From positions 1 to 6,236 of the forward strand of contig JAJXDX010000120.1 in the NCBI GenBank assembly GCA_021640185.1: a stretch of DNA of 6,236 nt, in the 5' to 3' direction. A model generated the notes under the pieces. That model had not been told where the DNA came from and made no database searches. It saw only the letters and a program-made list of their open reading frames with translations. Shown piece after piece: positions 1-5,799 of this stretch (position 1 is the first letter of the stretch; every line of letters starts with the position of its first letter). The DNA is from Oscillospiraceae bacterium. GTDB taxonomy: Bacteria > Bacillota > Clostridia > Oscillospirales > Acutalibacteraceae. The position numbers were made by a program, and so were the translations under genes.

Positions 1-2
1 CG

Positions 3-491
3 CTCGAAAGCTTCGCCAACCAGATCCAGTTCCCGGATAACGTCAGCGGCCGCGACCATGCGTGGCAGACCGTGCAGTCGCTGTACGCCATCGGCTCCGG
101 CGGATTGCTCGGGCAGGGGCCGGGCAACTCGCGTCAAAAGCACCTGTTCCTGCCGGAACCGCAAAACGATTTCATCTTCGCCATTTTGTGCGAGGAGATG
201 GGGTTCATCGGCGCTCTGGTCGTGGTGGTGCTGTTCGGCCTGCTCGTTTGGCGCGGCTTCACGATCGCGCTCAGTGCACCGGATAAGTTCGGCACGATGC
301 TCGCCTTCGGCCTCACGATCCAGATCGGGCTGGAGGTGGCGCTCAATATCGCCGTCGTGTCCAACCTGATGCCGAACACCGGCATCAGTCTGCCGTTCTT
401 CAGCTACGGCGGCACGTCGATCCTGATGCTCATGGCGCAGATGGGGATCGTGCTGTCGGTGTCCCGCCAGTCGCGGGCCGAAAAAACATAA
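3..491 (+). CDS. ftsW: Septal SEDS peptidoglycan polymerase FtsW (or SpoVE), 3' part
   Basis: This is the C-terminal ~162 residues of an FtsW/RodA/SpoVE (SEDS) membrane glycosyltransferase; the start lies off the left edge. The family polymerises lipid II into glycan strands with a partner class B penicillin-binding protein. Visible: the loop QSLYAIGSGGLLGQGPGNSR followed by LPEPQNDFIFAI, whose Asp (codon 168-170) aligns with the catalytic Asp of E. coli FtsW as I recall the alignment. Three hydrophobic segments follow, around FIGALVVVVLFGLLVW, GTMLAFGLTIQIGLEVALNI and SILMLMAQMGIVLSV. The C-terminal signature LMPNTGISLPFFSYGGTS is intact. A stretch before the conserved loop (FANQIQFPDNVSGRDHAWQT) looks longer than usual. 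The TAA stop shares its last A with the AGGAGG of murG, so translational coupling is likely. In Bacillus the SEDS gene next to murG is spoVE, so FtsW and SpoVE cannot be separated here. Confidence 0.95.
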   Translation, partial: LESFANQIQFPDNVSGRDHAWQTVQSLYAIGSGGLLGQGPGNSRQKHLFLPEPQNDFIFAILCEEMGFIGALVVVVLFGLLVWRGFTIALSAPDKFGTMLAFGLTIQIGLEVALNIAVVSNLMPNTGISLPFFSYGGTSILMLMAQMGIVLSVSRQSRAEKT

Positions 492-503
492 GGAGGCGCA
501 CCC

Positions 504-1622
504 ATGCGTGTTTTGATGACGGGCGGCGGCACGGCGGGGCATATCAACCCCGCTCTGGCGATCGCGGAAAAGATCCGGCGCGAGCGCCCGGATACCGAGT
601 TTTTGTTCGTCGGTGCTAACGGCCGCATGGAGATGCAGCTCGTCCCCGCCGCCGGCTATCCCATCCGGGGCGAGAACGTGCGCGGCTTTCAGCGCCGCCT
701 GACGGTCAAGAACATCGGCCGCAACGTGCTTGCGGCGGTGGACGTCGTCACCTCCAGCGCCGTGTCCGCGCGGATCGTCAAGCAGTTCTCGCCGGATATC
801 GCGATCGGCACGGGCGGCTATGTCTGCGGCCCGGTGCTGCGGCAGGCGCTGCGCCACGGCGTGCCCGTGCTCGTGCACGAATCCAATGCCTATCCCGGCG
901 TCACGGTCAAGATGCTCGCGCGCGAGGGCGCGCTCGTCATGCTGTGCAGCGAAAAGGCGCGGCAGTATCTGCCGCAGGGCAGCCGCGCGGTCGTCACCGG
1001 CAACCCGCTGCGCCCGGATCTCGTGCTGGCGGATCCGGCCGACGCGCGCCGCGCCCTCGGCGCGGACGAGCGCCCGCTGCTGCTGTCCTTCGGCGGCAGC
1101 CTCGGCGCGCGCCGTATCAACGAGGCGATGACCGAGGTCCTCATCCGCAGCCATGCCGAGGGGCGCCTGCAGCATATCCACGGCACGGGCAAAAGCGGCT
1201 ACGACACGATGGCGGCCGCATTGGCGGAGCACGGCGTGCCGCTGCACGGGGACGGCATCGATGTGCGTGCCTATATCGACGATATGCCGCGCTGCATGGC
1301 GGCGGCCGATCTCGTGATCTCGCGCTGCGGCGCGATGACGCTCAGCGAACTGCCCGCCGCGGGCAAGCCCGCGATCCTGATCCCCTCGCCCTATGTGGCC
1401 GAGAACCATCAGTACCATAACGCCATGGTGCTCGTCGAGCAGGGCGCGGCCGTCTGCATCGAAGAGAAGGATCTCACCGGCGATCGGCTGTGGGACACGG
1501 TCTGTCAGCTCACCGCCGATCCGGCACGTCTGATGCAGATGGCGCAGGCGATGCGCTCCGCCGCCGTCCTCGACGCGGACGAGCGCATCTGGCAGGTCAT
1601 CCGCGAAACGCTGGGGATCTAA
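504..1622 (+). CDS. murG: MurG: UDP-GlcNAc:lipid I N-acetylglucosaminyltransferase
   Basis: MurG transfers GlcNAc from UDP-GlcNAc to lipid I to make lipid II on the cytoplasmic face of the membrane, the last intracellular step of peptidoglycan precursor synthesis. The 372 residues are a full-length GT28/GT-B enzyme. The N-terminal domain has the glycine loop GGGTAGH (7-13, with the conserved His13), a second glycine-rich loop GTGGYVCGP (102-110) and HESNAYPG (125-132) with the conserved Glu126. GNPLR (166-170) precedes the C-terminal nucleotide-binding domain: SFGGSLGARRIN (195-206), RCGAMTLSEL (274-283, Glu282 expected to bind the uridine ribose) and AENHQYHNA (299-307). The ATG at 504 lies 7 nt after AGGAGG (491-496), which overlaps the stop of the upstream SEDS gene. 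The ftsW-murG order is typical of dcw clusters. No frameshift or lost motif is visible. Confidence 0.97.
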   Translation: MRVLMTGGGTAGHINPALAIAEKIRRERPDTEFLFVGANGRMEMQLVPAAGYPIRGENVRGFQRRLTVKNIGRNVLAAVDVVTSSAVSARIVKQFSPDIAIGTGGYVCGPVLRQALRHGVPVLVHESNAYPGVTVKMLAREGALVMLCSEKARQYLPQGSRAVVTGNPLRPDLVLADPADARRALGADERPLLLSFGGSLGARRINEAMTEVLIRSHAEGRLQHIHGTGKSGYDTMAAALAEHGVPLHGDGIDVRAYIDDMPRCMAAADLVISRCGAMTLSELPAAGKPAILIPSPYVAENHQYHNAMVLVEQGAAVCIEEKDLTGDRLWDTVCQLTADPARLMQMAQAMRSAAVLDADERIWQVIRETLGI

Positions 1623-1634
1623 AACCGGACATCC

Positions 1635-1671
1635 TTCCTCTGCATACACTGGCGTATGCAGAGAGGAGGAA
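1635..1671 (+). promoter_or_regulatory. Leader hairpin abutting the murA ribosome-binding site
   Basis: The arms CTCTGCATAC (1638-1647) and GTATGCAGAG (1654-1663) are perfect 10-bp complements around a 6-nt loop, and the stem ends directly against AGGAGG (1664-1669). A slipped register is also possible. The TGCATAC/GTATGCA core is kept, but TTCCTC (1635-1640) pairs with GAGGAA (1666-1671), bulging out 1661-1665 and burying the Shine-Dalgarno. There is no U-tract, so it is not an intrinsic terminator. It could modulate murA translation or protect an mRNA processing end. The pairing is seen directly; a regulatory role is inferred. Confidence 0.5.
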
Positions 1672-1676
1672 CCGCT

Positions 1677-2942
1677 ATGGATGCCCTTTATATCCGGGGC
1701 GGACGCCCGCTTTCCGGCACGGTGATGATCCACGGCGCAAAAAACGGCGTGCTGCCGCTGCTGGCGGCCACGCTGCTCGTGCCGGGGGTCACGGTGCTGA
1801 AGAACTGTCCGGATCTTTCGGATGTCCGCACGGCGCTGTCGATCCTGACCCATCTCGGCTGCCGCGTCAGCCGGACGGATGACACCGTGACCGTGGACGC
1901 GTCCGCGCCGGTGCGCGCCGACATCCCGGACGCGCTGATGCGCCGGATGCGCTCGTCGATCGTGTTTTTGGGCGCGATCCTCGCCCGCTGCGGCGAGGCG
2001 GAGCTGACCTATCCCGGCGGCTGCGAACTCGGCCCCCGCCCGATCGACCTGCACCTGTCGTCCCTGCGCCGCTTGGGCGCACAGATCCGGGAGGAGCACG
2101 GCCGCATCCTCTGCCGCGCGCCGGACGGCCTGCGCGGTGCGCCGGTCGCGCTGTCGTTCCCCAGCGTCGGCGCAACGGAGGACGTGCTGCTCGCCGCCTG
2201 CACCGCCGAAGGGACGACGGTGCTGCACGGCGCAGCCAGAGAGCCGGAGATCGGCGACCTCGCCGCGTTCCTTACCGCCTGCGGCGCACGCATCGGCACG
2301 GCGCAGGACGGCTCGCTGACCGTCGAGGGCACGCGCACGCTGCACGGCTGCACCCACACCGTCCTGCCCGACCGGATCGAAACGGCCACCTATCTGGCCG
2401 CCGCCGCGGCCACGGGCGGCGAGCTGACGCTGCTGTCTTGCCGCCCGGCACACCTGACGCCGGTGCTGTCGCTGCTCGAGGACGCGGGCTGCCGCCTGAC
2501 GGTGGGGGAGGATGCCCTGCACATCGCCGCGCCGCCGCGCCTGCGCCCGTTCGGTACGGTGCGCACGCTGCCGTACCCCGGCTTCCCCACGGATGCCGCG
2601 GCGCCGCTGCTCGCCGCCGCCTGCACGGCGGACGGCGCATCGATCTTCGTGGAAACGATATTCGAAAACCGCTATAAATATGTGGATGAACTGATCCGCA
2701 TGGGCGCACAGATCCGCGTGGACGGCCGCGTGGCCGTCACCGTCGGCGTGCCGCAGCTGCAGTCCGGCCGCGCGGAATGCACGGATCTGCGCGGCGGCGC
2801 GGCACTGGTGGTCGCGGCGCTCGCCGCGCAGGGGGAAAGCCGGATCTGCGGCATCGCCCACCTCGACCGTGGCTATGCCGCACTGCCGGAGCAGCTGCGT
2901 GCCGTCGGTGCCGATGTGCGCCGCGCGCCGGATCGGCCGTAA
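1677..2942 (+). CDS. murA: MurA: UDP-N-acetylglucosamine 1-carboxyvinyltransferase
   Basis: MurA transfers the enolpyruvyl group of PEP to UDP-GlcNAc, the first committed step of peptidoglycan synthesis in the cytoplasm. The protein is 421 residues, normal for the family (about 420), with the two-domain EPSP-synthase-like fold. Key residues, numbered from the ATG at 1677: HGAKN with catalytic Lys22-Asn23; the active-site loop PGGCELGPRP with Cys116, the residue fosfomycin alkylates (Cys115 in E. coli); LPDRIET in the substrate-binding region; FPTD with the catalytic Asp306; DLRGG with Arg372; HLDRGY with Arg398. The start at 1677 is chosen because AGGAGG (1664-1669) lies 7 nt upstream and MDALYIRGG matches family N-termini. 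An in-frame ATG at 1656 falls inside the leader hairpin and precedes the ribosome-binding site. The gap to murG is 54 nt, so it is probably co-transcribed. Having Cys rather than Asp predicts fosfomycin sensitivity of the enzyme. Many Firmicutes carry a second murA; whether this one does is not visible. Confidence 0.97.
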   Translation: MDALYIRGGRPLSGTVMIHGAKNGVLPLLAATLLVPGVTVLKNCPDLSDVRTALSILTHLGCRVSRTDDTVTVDASAPVRADIPDALMRRMRSSIVFLGAILARCGEAELTYPGGCELGPRPIDLHLSSLRRLGAQIREEHGRILCRAPDGLRGAPVALSFPSVGATEDVLLAACTAEGTTVLHGAAREPEIGDLAAFLTACGARIGTAQDGSLTVEGTRTLHGCTHTVLPDRIETATYLAAAAATGGELTLLSCRPAHLTPVLSLLEDAGCRLTVGEDALHIAAPPRLRPFGTVRTLPYPGFPTDAAAPLLAAACTADGASIFVETIFENRYKYVDELIRMGAQIRVDGRVAVTVGVPQLQSGRAECTDLRGGAALVVAALAAQGESRICGIAHLDRGYAALPEQLRAVGADVRRAPDRP

Positions 2943-2963
2943 AAAAGAAAGGATGTAGCGACC

Positions 2964-3962
2964 GTGAGCAACGATAAACAGCCCCCGCGCAGCGAGGATG
3001 CGCGTCAGGCCCAGCGCACGGCGCGCCGCCGCCGGCGGCGCAGGCAGCGCATTTTGCGGATCTGCATCCTGCTGTCCGCCCTGCTGGTGTTCGCGCTGAT
3101 CGTGGCGTTCATCGTGCTGCGCATCACGGGCACGGTCGCCAAAAACAACGGCGAAAAGACCTCGTTCCTCGCCGTGCGCGATATCATCGTCGAGGGCGAC
3201 ACCCGCTACAGCACGGACGAGATCATCCGCGAGAGCGGCATCTACGTCGGCGAGAGCCTGCTCGTCGTCAATAAGGTGCAGGCGCACGACCGGCTGCTGG
3301 AAAAGTTCCCGTACCTCGACCGCGTGGAGGTCGGCAACGCGTCCTTCTCCACCATCCAGATCCGCGTGTGGGAAACGCAGGTGATCGGTGCCGTGCAGAC
3401 GGAGGACGGCTATTACGTCCTCGGCGCGAACGATCACGCGCTGGAGCTGCTGCCCGGCACCGCGCTGCCGGCAGGCTGCACGCGCATCCTCGGCGCCTCG
3501 CTCGAGGGCAAACAGATCGGCGGCAGGCTGCTCGATGCGCGCAGCCTGCGCATCGCCTCTGCATTGATCGAAGCCGCCGATGATACGGGTCTGACGGATC
3601 TGACCGTCATCGATATGACCGAAAAAACGAATATCCGCGCCGTTTGGCGCGATCAGATCTGCCTCGTCCTCGGCAACGAAACGAACCTGTCCGGCCAGAT
3701 CGATGCCTTCGGTTCGCTGCTGCCGACGCTGCTGCAAAACAATGGCGAGCACGTGATCGGCCGTCTGGATATGACCTCGTATGCCGATGACGACCCGGAT
3801 AACGACCGTGCGATCTTCTCGCCGGCGGACGCGCTCCCGGAGACTTATGCGCCCCCGAAGGATACGCCGGCCACCGATCCGACCACTGCGCCGGCAACGG
3901 ATCCCACCGCGACGGATCCGTCCGCCGCTCCAACGACGACCGCATCTCAGCCGCAGCCGTAA
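2964..3962 (+). CDS. ftsQ: FtsQ/DivIB-type divisome protein with POTRA domain
   Basis: This is a bitopic division protein that in other bacteria joins FtsL and DivIC/FtsB to regulate septal peptidoglycan synthesis. Of 332 residues, 1-29 are cytoplasmic and very basic (a run of Arg near 21-27), about 30-54 form one membrane helix, and about 68-138 are the POTRA domain (VRDIIVEGDTRYSTDEII, with the G-[DN]-x-x-[YF] pattern). A beta-domain continues to about 285. From about 287 the chain becomes a Pro/Thr/Asp/Ala-rich low-complexity tail with repeated ATDP/TDPT units, probably disordered and extracytoplasmic. The start is GTG at 2964, preceded by AAAGGA about 10 nt upstream; no better in-frame start is visible. 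It lies 21 nt after murA, so it is likely in the same operon. Sequence identity in this family is low; the call rests on architecture plus position between murA and ftsZ. Confidence 0.92.
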   Translation: MSNDKQPPRSEDARQAQRTARRRRRRRQRILRICILLSALLVFALIVAFIVLRITGTVAKNNGEKTSFLAVRDIIVEGDTRYSTDEIIRESGIYVGESLLVVNKVQAHDRLLEKFPYLDRVEVGNASFSTIQIRVWETQVIGAVQTEDGYYVLGANDHALELLPGTALPAGCTRILGASLEGKQIGGRLLDARSLRIASALIEAADDTGLTDLTVIDMTEKTNIRAVWRDQICLVLGNETNLSGQIDAFGSLLPTLLQNNGEHVIGRLDMTSYADDDPDNDRAIFSPADALPETYAPPKDTPATDPTTAPATDPTATDPSAAPTTTASQPQP

Positions 3963-3989
3963 AAGATCGTGCAGATCCCGAAAAATGGC

Positions 3990-4018
3990 TTGAAAAACGG
4001 ATAAAGGTGTGCTACAAT
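3990..4018 (+). promoter_or_regulatory. Sigma-A-type promoter of ftsZ
   Basis: TTGAAA (3990-3995) and TACAAT (4013-4018) are separated by exactly 17 bp, and a TGn extended -10 element (TGC, 4010-4012) precedes the -10. Each hexamer differs from consensus at one base. The segment is AT-rich in an otherwise GC-rich window. The expected transcript start is near 4025, giving a leader of about 79 nt before ftsZ. No intrinsic terminator separates ftsQ from this point, so upstream read-through could add to ftsZ expression. Confidence 0.85.
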
Positions 4019-4025
4019 ATCAAAT

Positions 4026-4041
4026 GTATAGTAGTATACTA
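4026..4041. promoter_or_regulatory. AT-rich palindrome at the predicted ftsZ transcript start
   Basis: GTATA (4026-4030) and TATAC (4035-4039) are inverted around GTAG, and TAGTATACTA (4032-4041) is a perfect 10-bp palindrome. Lying just downstream of the -10 at the expected transcription start, it is well placed for a repressor operator. AT-rich sequence forms such palindromes readily by chance, and no known operator consensus is recognised. Confidence 0.3.
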
Positions 4042-4044
4042 ACT

Positions 4045-4081
4045 AAGGTGCGGAGCGGATCGCCGGACGGCGGCTCCCCTT
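4045..4081 (+). promoter_or_regulatory. Structured 5' leader hairpin of ftsZ mRNA
   Basis: A composite stem can form: AAGG (4045-4048) with CCTT (4078-4081), GGAGC (4052-4056) with GCTCC (4073-4077), and an apical CGCC (4061-4064) with GGCG (4069-4072) closed by GGAC. It sits wholly in the ftsZ leader, 8 nt before AGGAGG (4090-4095), so it leaves the ribosome-binding site free. It might stabilise the transcript. No known riboswitch or leader motif is recognised. Confidence 0.45.
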
Positions 4082-4103
4082 GTCAAAATAGGAGGACGAC
4101 AGA

Positions 4104-5207
4104 ATGATGCAGATCGACGCGGCTACCCCGAACACGAACATCACGATCAAGGTCATCGGCGTGGGCGGGGGCGGCGGCAACGCCGTCAATCGTATGGTGC
4201 GCGCCGACGTGCGCGGTGTGGAGTTCATCGCGGTGAACACCGATGTGGCGGTGCTGGACATCTCCTTGGCTACGCACAAGATCCAGATCGGCGAAAAGCT
4301 GACGCGCGGCCACGGCGCGGGCGGGGATCCTTCCCGCGGCCAGCGTGCCGCTGAGGAGAGCCGGGACGAGATCGTGGCGGCTCTGCAGGGCGCGGATATG
4401 GTGTTCGTCACCGCCGGCATGGGCGGCGGCACGGGCACGGGCGCCGCGCCCGTCGTGGCGGAGATCGCGCGCGACATGGGCATCCTCACGGTCGGTATCG
4501 TCACCAAGCCCTTCTCGTTCGAGGGCAAGCGCCGCATGAGCCAGGCCGAGGACGGCATCGCCGAGCTCAAGGAGCGCGTGGATTGTCTCGTGGTGATCCC
4601 CAACGACAAGATCCGCACCGTCACCACCGAAAAGCTGACCATGCGCAATGCGTTCGAACTGGCGGATGACGTGCTGCGTCAGGGCGTGCAGAGCATTTCC
4701 GAGCTGATCCAGAACCCCGGCGACATCAACCTCGATTTCGCCGACGTTCAAACCGTGATGAAGGACGCGGGCTACGCGCACATGGGGGTCGGCCGTGCCG
4801 AGGGCAAGGATCGCGCGGAAGAGGCGGCTCGTGCCGCGGTCGACAGCCCGCTGCTCGAGACCAGGATCGACGGTGCACGCGGCGTGCTGATCAACATCAC
4901 CGCGCCGGAGGATCTGGATTTCGACGAGATGGAGAAGGCCACGAGCACGGTCAGCGATCTGGTCAGCCCGGAGGCGACCATCATCTGGGGCTATCGCCTC
5001 GATCCCGATATGGGCGAAACGCTCAGCGTCACCGTCATCGCCACGGGTCTGAGCAATACCGAGCATCCGGATACCGCCCGCGGTAAGGAAGCCGCGGATA
5101 AGGACGGCGGCGTGCCGCCGCTGTTCTCCGGTTGGAAGGACGACGACGATGCGTTGGCGGACATCAACCGCCTGTTCGATAGCCGCCGCCGCGACACGAA
5201 CGTCTGA
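4104..5207 (+). CDS. ftsZ: FtsZ: tubulin-like cell division GTPase
   Basis: FtsZ polymerises with GTP into the mid-cell ring that recruits the divisome. The 367 residues begin with a short tail, then the GTPase domain: glycine loop GVGGGGGNAVNRM (19-31), NTD (45-47), the tubulin signature GGGTGTG (107-113), and the T7 synergy loop NPGDINLDFADV (204-215) with Asp211 and Asp214, which complete GTP hydrolysis on the neighbouring subunit. The tubulin-like C-terminal domain ends near 325. The linker (about 326-345) is short, and the C-terminal peptide (346-367, DALADINRLFDSRRR) departs from the usual DIPxFLR-type core: Asn replaces Pro, and the Phe-Leu pair appears as Leu-Phe. This peptide normally binds FtsA, SepF and other partners. 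The start ATG at 4104 lies 8 nt after AGGAGG; a second ATG at 4107 is less well spaced. The gene has its own promoter and terminator. Confidence 0.98.
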   Translation: MMQIDAATPNTNITIKVIGVGGGGGNAVNRMVRADVRGVEFIAVNTDVAVLDISLATHKIQIGEKLTRGHGAGGDPSRGQRAAEESRDEIVAALQGADMVFVTAGMGGGTGTGAAPVVAEIARDMGILTVGIVTKPFSFEGKRRMSQAEDGIAELKERVDCLVVIPNDKIRTVTTEKLTMRNAFELADDVLRQGVQSISELIQNPGDINLDFADVQTVMKDAGYAHMGVGRAEGKDRAEEAARAAVDSPLLETRIDGARGVLINITAPEDLDFDEMEKATSTVSDLVSPEATIIWGYRLDPDMGETLSVTVIATGLSNTEHPDTARGKEAADKDGGVPPLFSGWKDDDDALADINRLFDSRRRDTNV

Positions 5208-5220
5208 TCTGTACCGTTTA

Positions 5221-5397
5221 TCATGCCCGCCCGGCTTTTGCCGGGCGGGCCTTTCCTTTCTGCCGCCACACATCCTTCACCGGGTCGGCTTTTCCGTTGT
5301 GCCGCCGCGCCTGCGCCGGATACCCGGCCATCTTCGCCGCTCGCGCATCGCCGTCGGCATTTCCCGTGCGTTTTCTGTACATATCAAGATCGATCAT
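5221..5397 (-). other. Doubtful 58-codon minus-strand ORF in the intergenic region
   Basis: ATG at 5397 opens a frame of 58 residues beginning MIDLDMYRKRTGNADG and ending at TGA 5223-5221. The product would be basic and Gly/Ala/Lys/Arg-rich, with recurring G-[KN]-A triplets. The same frame is open further upstream to two consecutive TAA codons (5451-5446). Against a real gene: only a weak purine run before the ATG, and its last codons are the stem of the ftsZ terminator. Probably a chance frame or a relic. Confidence 0.15.
5225..5260 (+). terminator. Intrinsic terminator of ftsZ
   Basis: GCCCGCCCGGC (5225-5235) and GCCGGGCGGGC (5240-5250) form a perfect 11-bp stem around TTTT, followed by the pyrimidine/T-rich run CTTTCCTTTC. 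It starts 17 nt after the ftsZ stop. On the opposite strand the hairpin is not followed by a T-run, so it probably works for ftsZ only. Confidence 0.93.
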
Positions 5398-5431
5398 TTG
5401 CTTTTCAGGGATCGTATGGCCGTCGGCATTT
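5350..5431. repeat. Two copies of a 13-bp motif 69 bp apart
   Basis: GCCGTCGGCATTT occurs at 5350-5362 and exactly at 5419-5431. A related GTCGGCTTTTCC at 5284 is another 69 bp upstream of the first (GTCGGC at 5284, 5353 and 5422). Sequence between the copies is not similar, so these are short spaced motifs and not a tandem array. Confidence 0.6.
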
Positions 5432-5450
5432 GCCGGATGGCTCTTTTATT
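5419..5450 (+). terminator. Terminator-like hairpin with T-run
   Basis: CGGC (5424-5427) pairs with GCCG (5432-5435) around ATTT, with an outer GCC (5419-5421)/GGC (5439-5441) pairing across a small internal loop, followed by TCTTTTATT. It would act on + strand transcripts that read past the ftsZ terminator. The stem is short and interrupted. Confidence 0.35.
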
Positions 5451-5549
5451 ATGCACCGTGCCCGCACCGGCCGCTTGACCACCGCTCTCCGCCCGTAGCC
5501 CTCGCTGCGCATTTTCCGTGTGTACCGTAAAACTTCTTTCCCACTGCAT

Positions 5550-5569
5550 GGCCGTTGCCGGCCTTTCTC
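5550..5569 (+). terminator. Weak terminator-like hairpin
   Basis: GGCCG (5550-5554) and CGGCC (5559-5563) flank the loop TTGC and are followed by TTTCTC. On the minus strand the same stem carries a GCAA (GNRA) tetraloop but no T-run. The stem is only 5 bp, so function is uncertain. Confidence 0.25.
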
Positions 5570-5614
5570 AGCCATTTTCCACACGTATCGAAAGCATTTT
5601 CCGTTTTTTGTCGG

Positions 5615-5731
5615 TCACGCGGTCTTTTACGATCTTCTTTCGGCTTTCCCCGCTGCACCGGCCGTTCGTTTCTGCGCTCACCGGAACAGGCCGCCCAAGA
5701 TCTGCGGGCCGCGCTTCGGCGGCTTCGGCGC
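5615..5731. repeat. 117-bp direct repeat, copy 1
   Basis: This stretch matches 5775-5891 at 114 of 117 positions; all three differences are adjacent (TAC at 5628-5630 versus CGT at 5788-5790), and 5631-5731 is identical over 101 bp. Read on the minus strand it contains the same APKPPKRGPQILGGLFR codons plus TGA as the end of the PRC-barrel gene, here detached from the domain and preceded by ATG CGC. Copies are offset by 160 bp, not a multiple of three. Confidence 0.97.
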
Positions 5732-5772
5732 GCGCATCCCACGCGTCGGGGATCCTTTTCCTGCTTTCTGCA

Positions 5773-5799
5773 GATCACGCGGTCTTTCGTGATCTTCTT
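5773..5799 (+). terminator. Hairpin specific to repeat copy 2
   Basis: GATCACG (5773-5779) and CGTGATC (5788-5794) form a perfect 7-bp stem around an 8-nt loop, followed on the + strand by TTCTT. Copy 1 cannot form it because of the TAC/CGT difference and a different left flank. On the minus strand no T-run follows, so it is a poor terminator for the PRC-barrel gene. Confidence 0.35.

Noticed and set aside
1656..1676. Upstream ATG at 1656 as the murA start
   Set aside because: It lies inside the hairpin and upstream of the AGGAGG at 1664-1669; the 1677 start has ideal spacing and a family-like N-terminus.
3963..3989. Terminator after ftsQ
   Set aside because: Only a GATC...GATC pairing is available and no T-run follows, so read-through into ftsZ is likely.
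4083..5273. 396-codon open frame on the minus strand
   Set aside because: It lies entirely antisense to ftsZ, has a biased Ala/Arg/Asp/His-rich translation, and is explained by GC-rich codon third positions of ftsZ.
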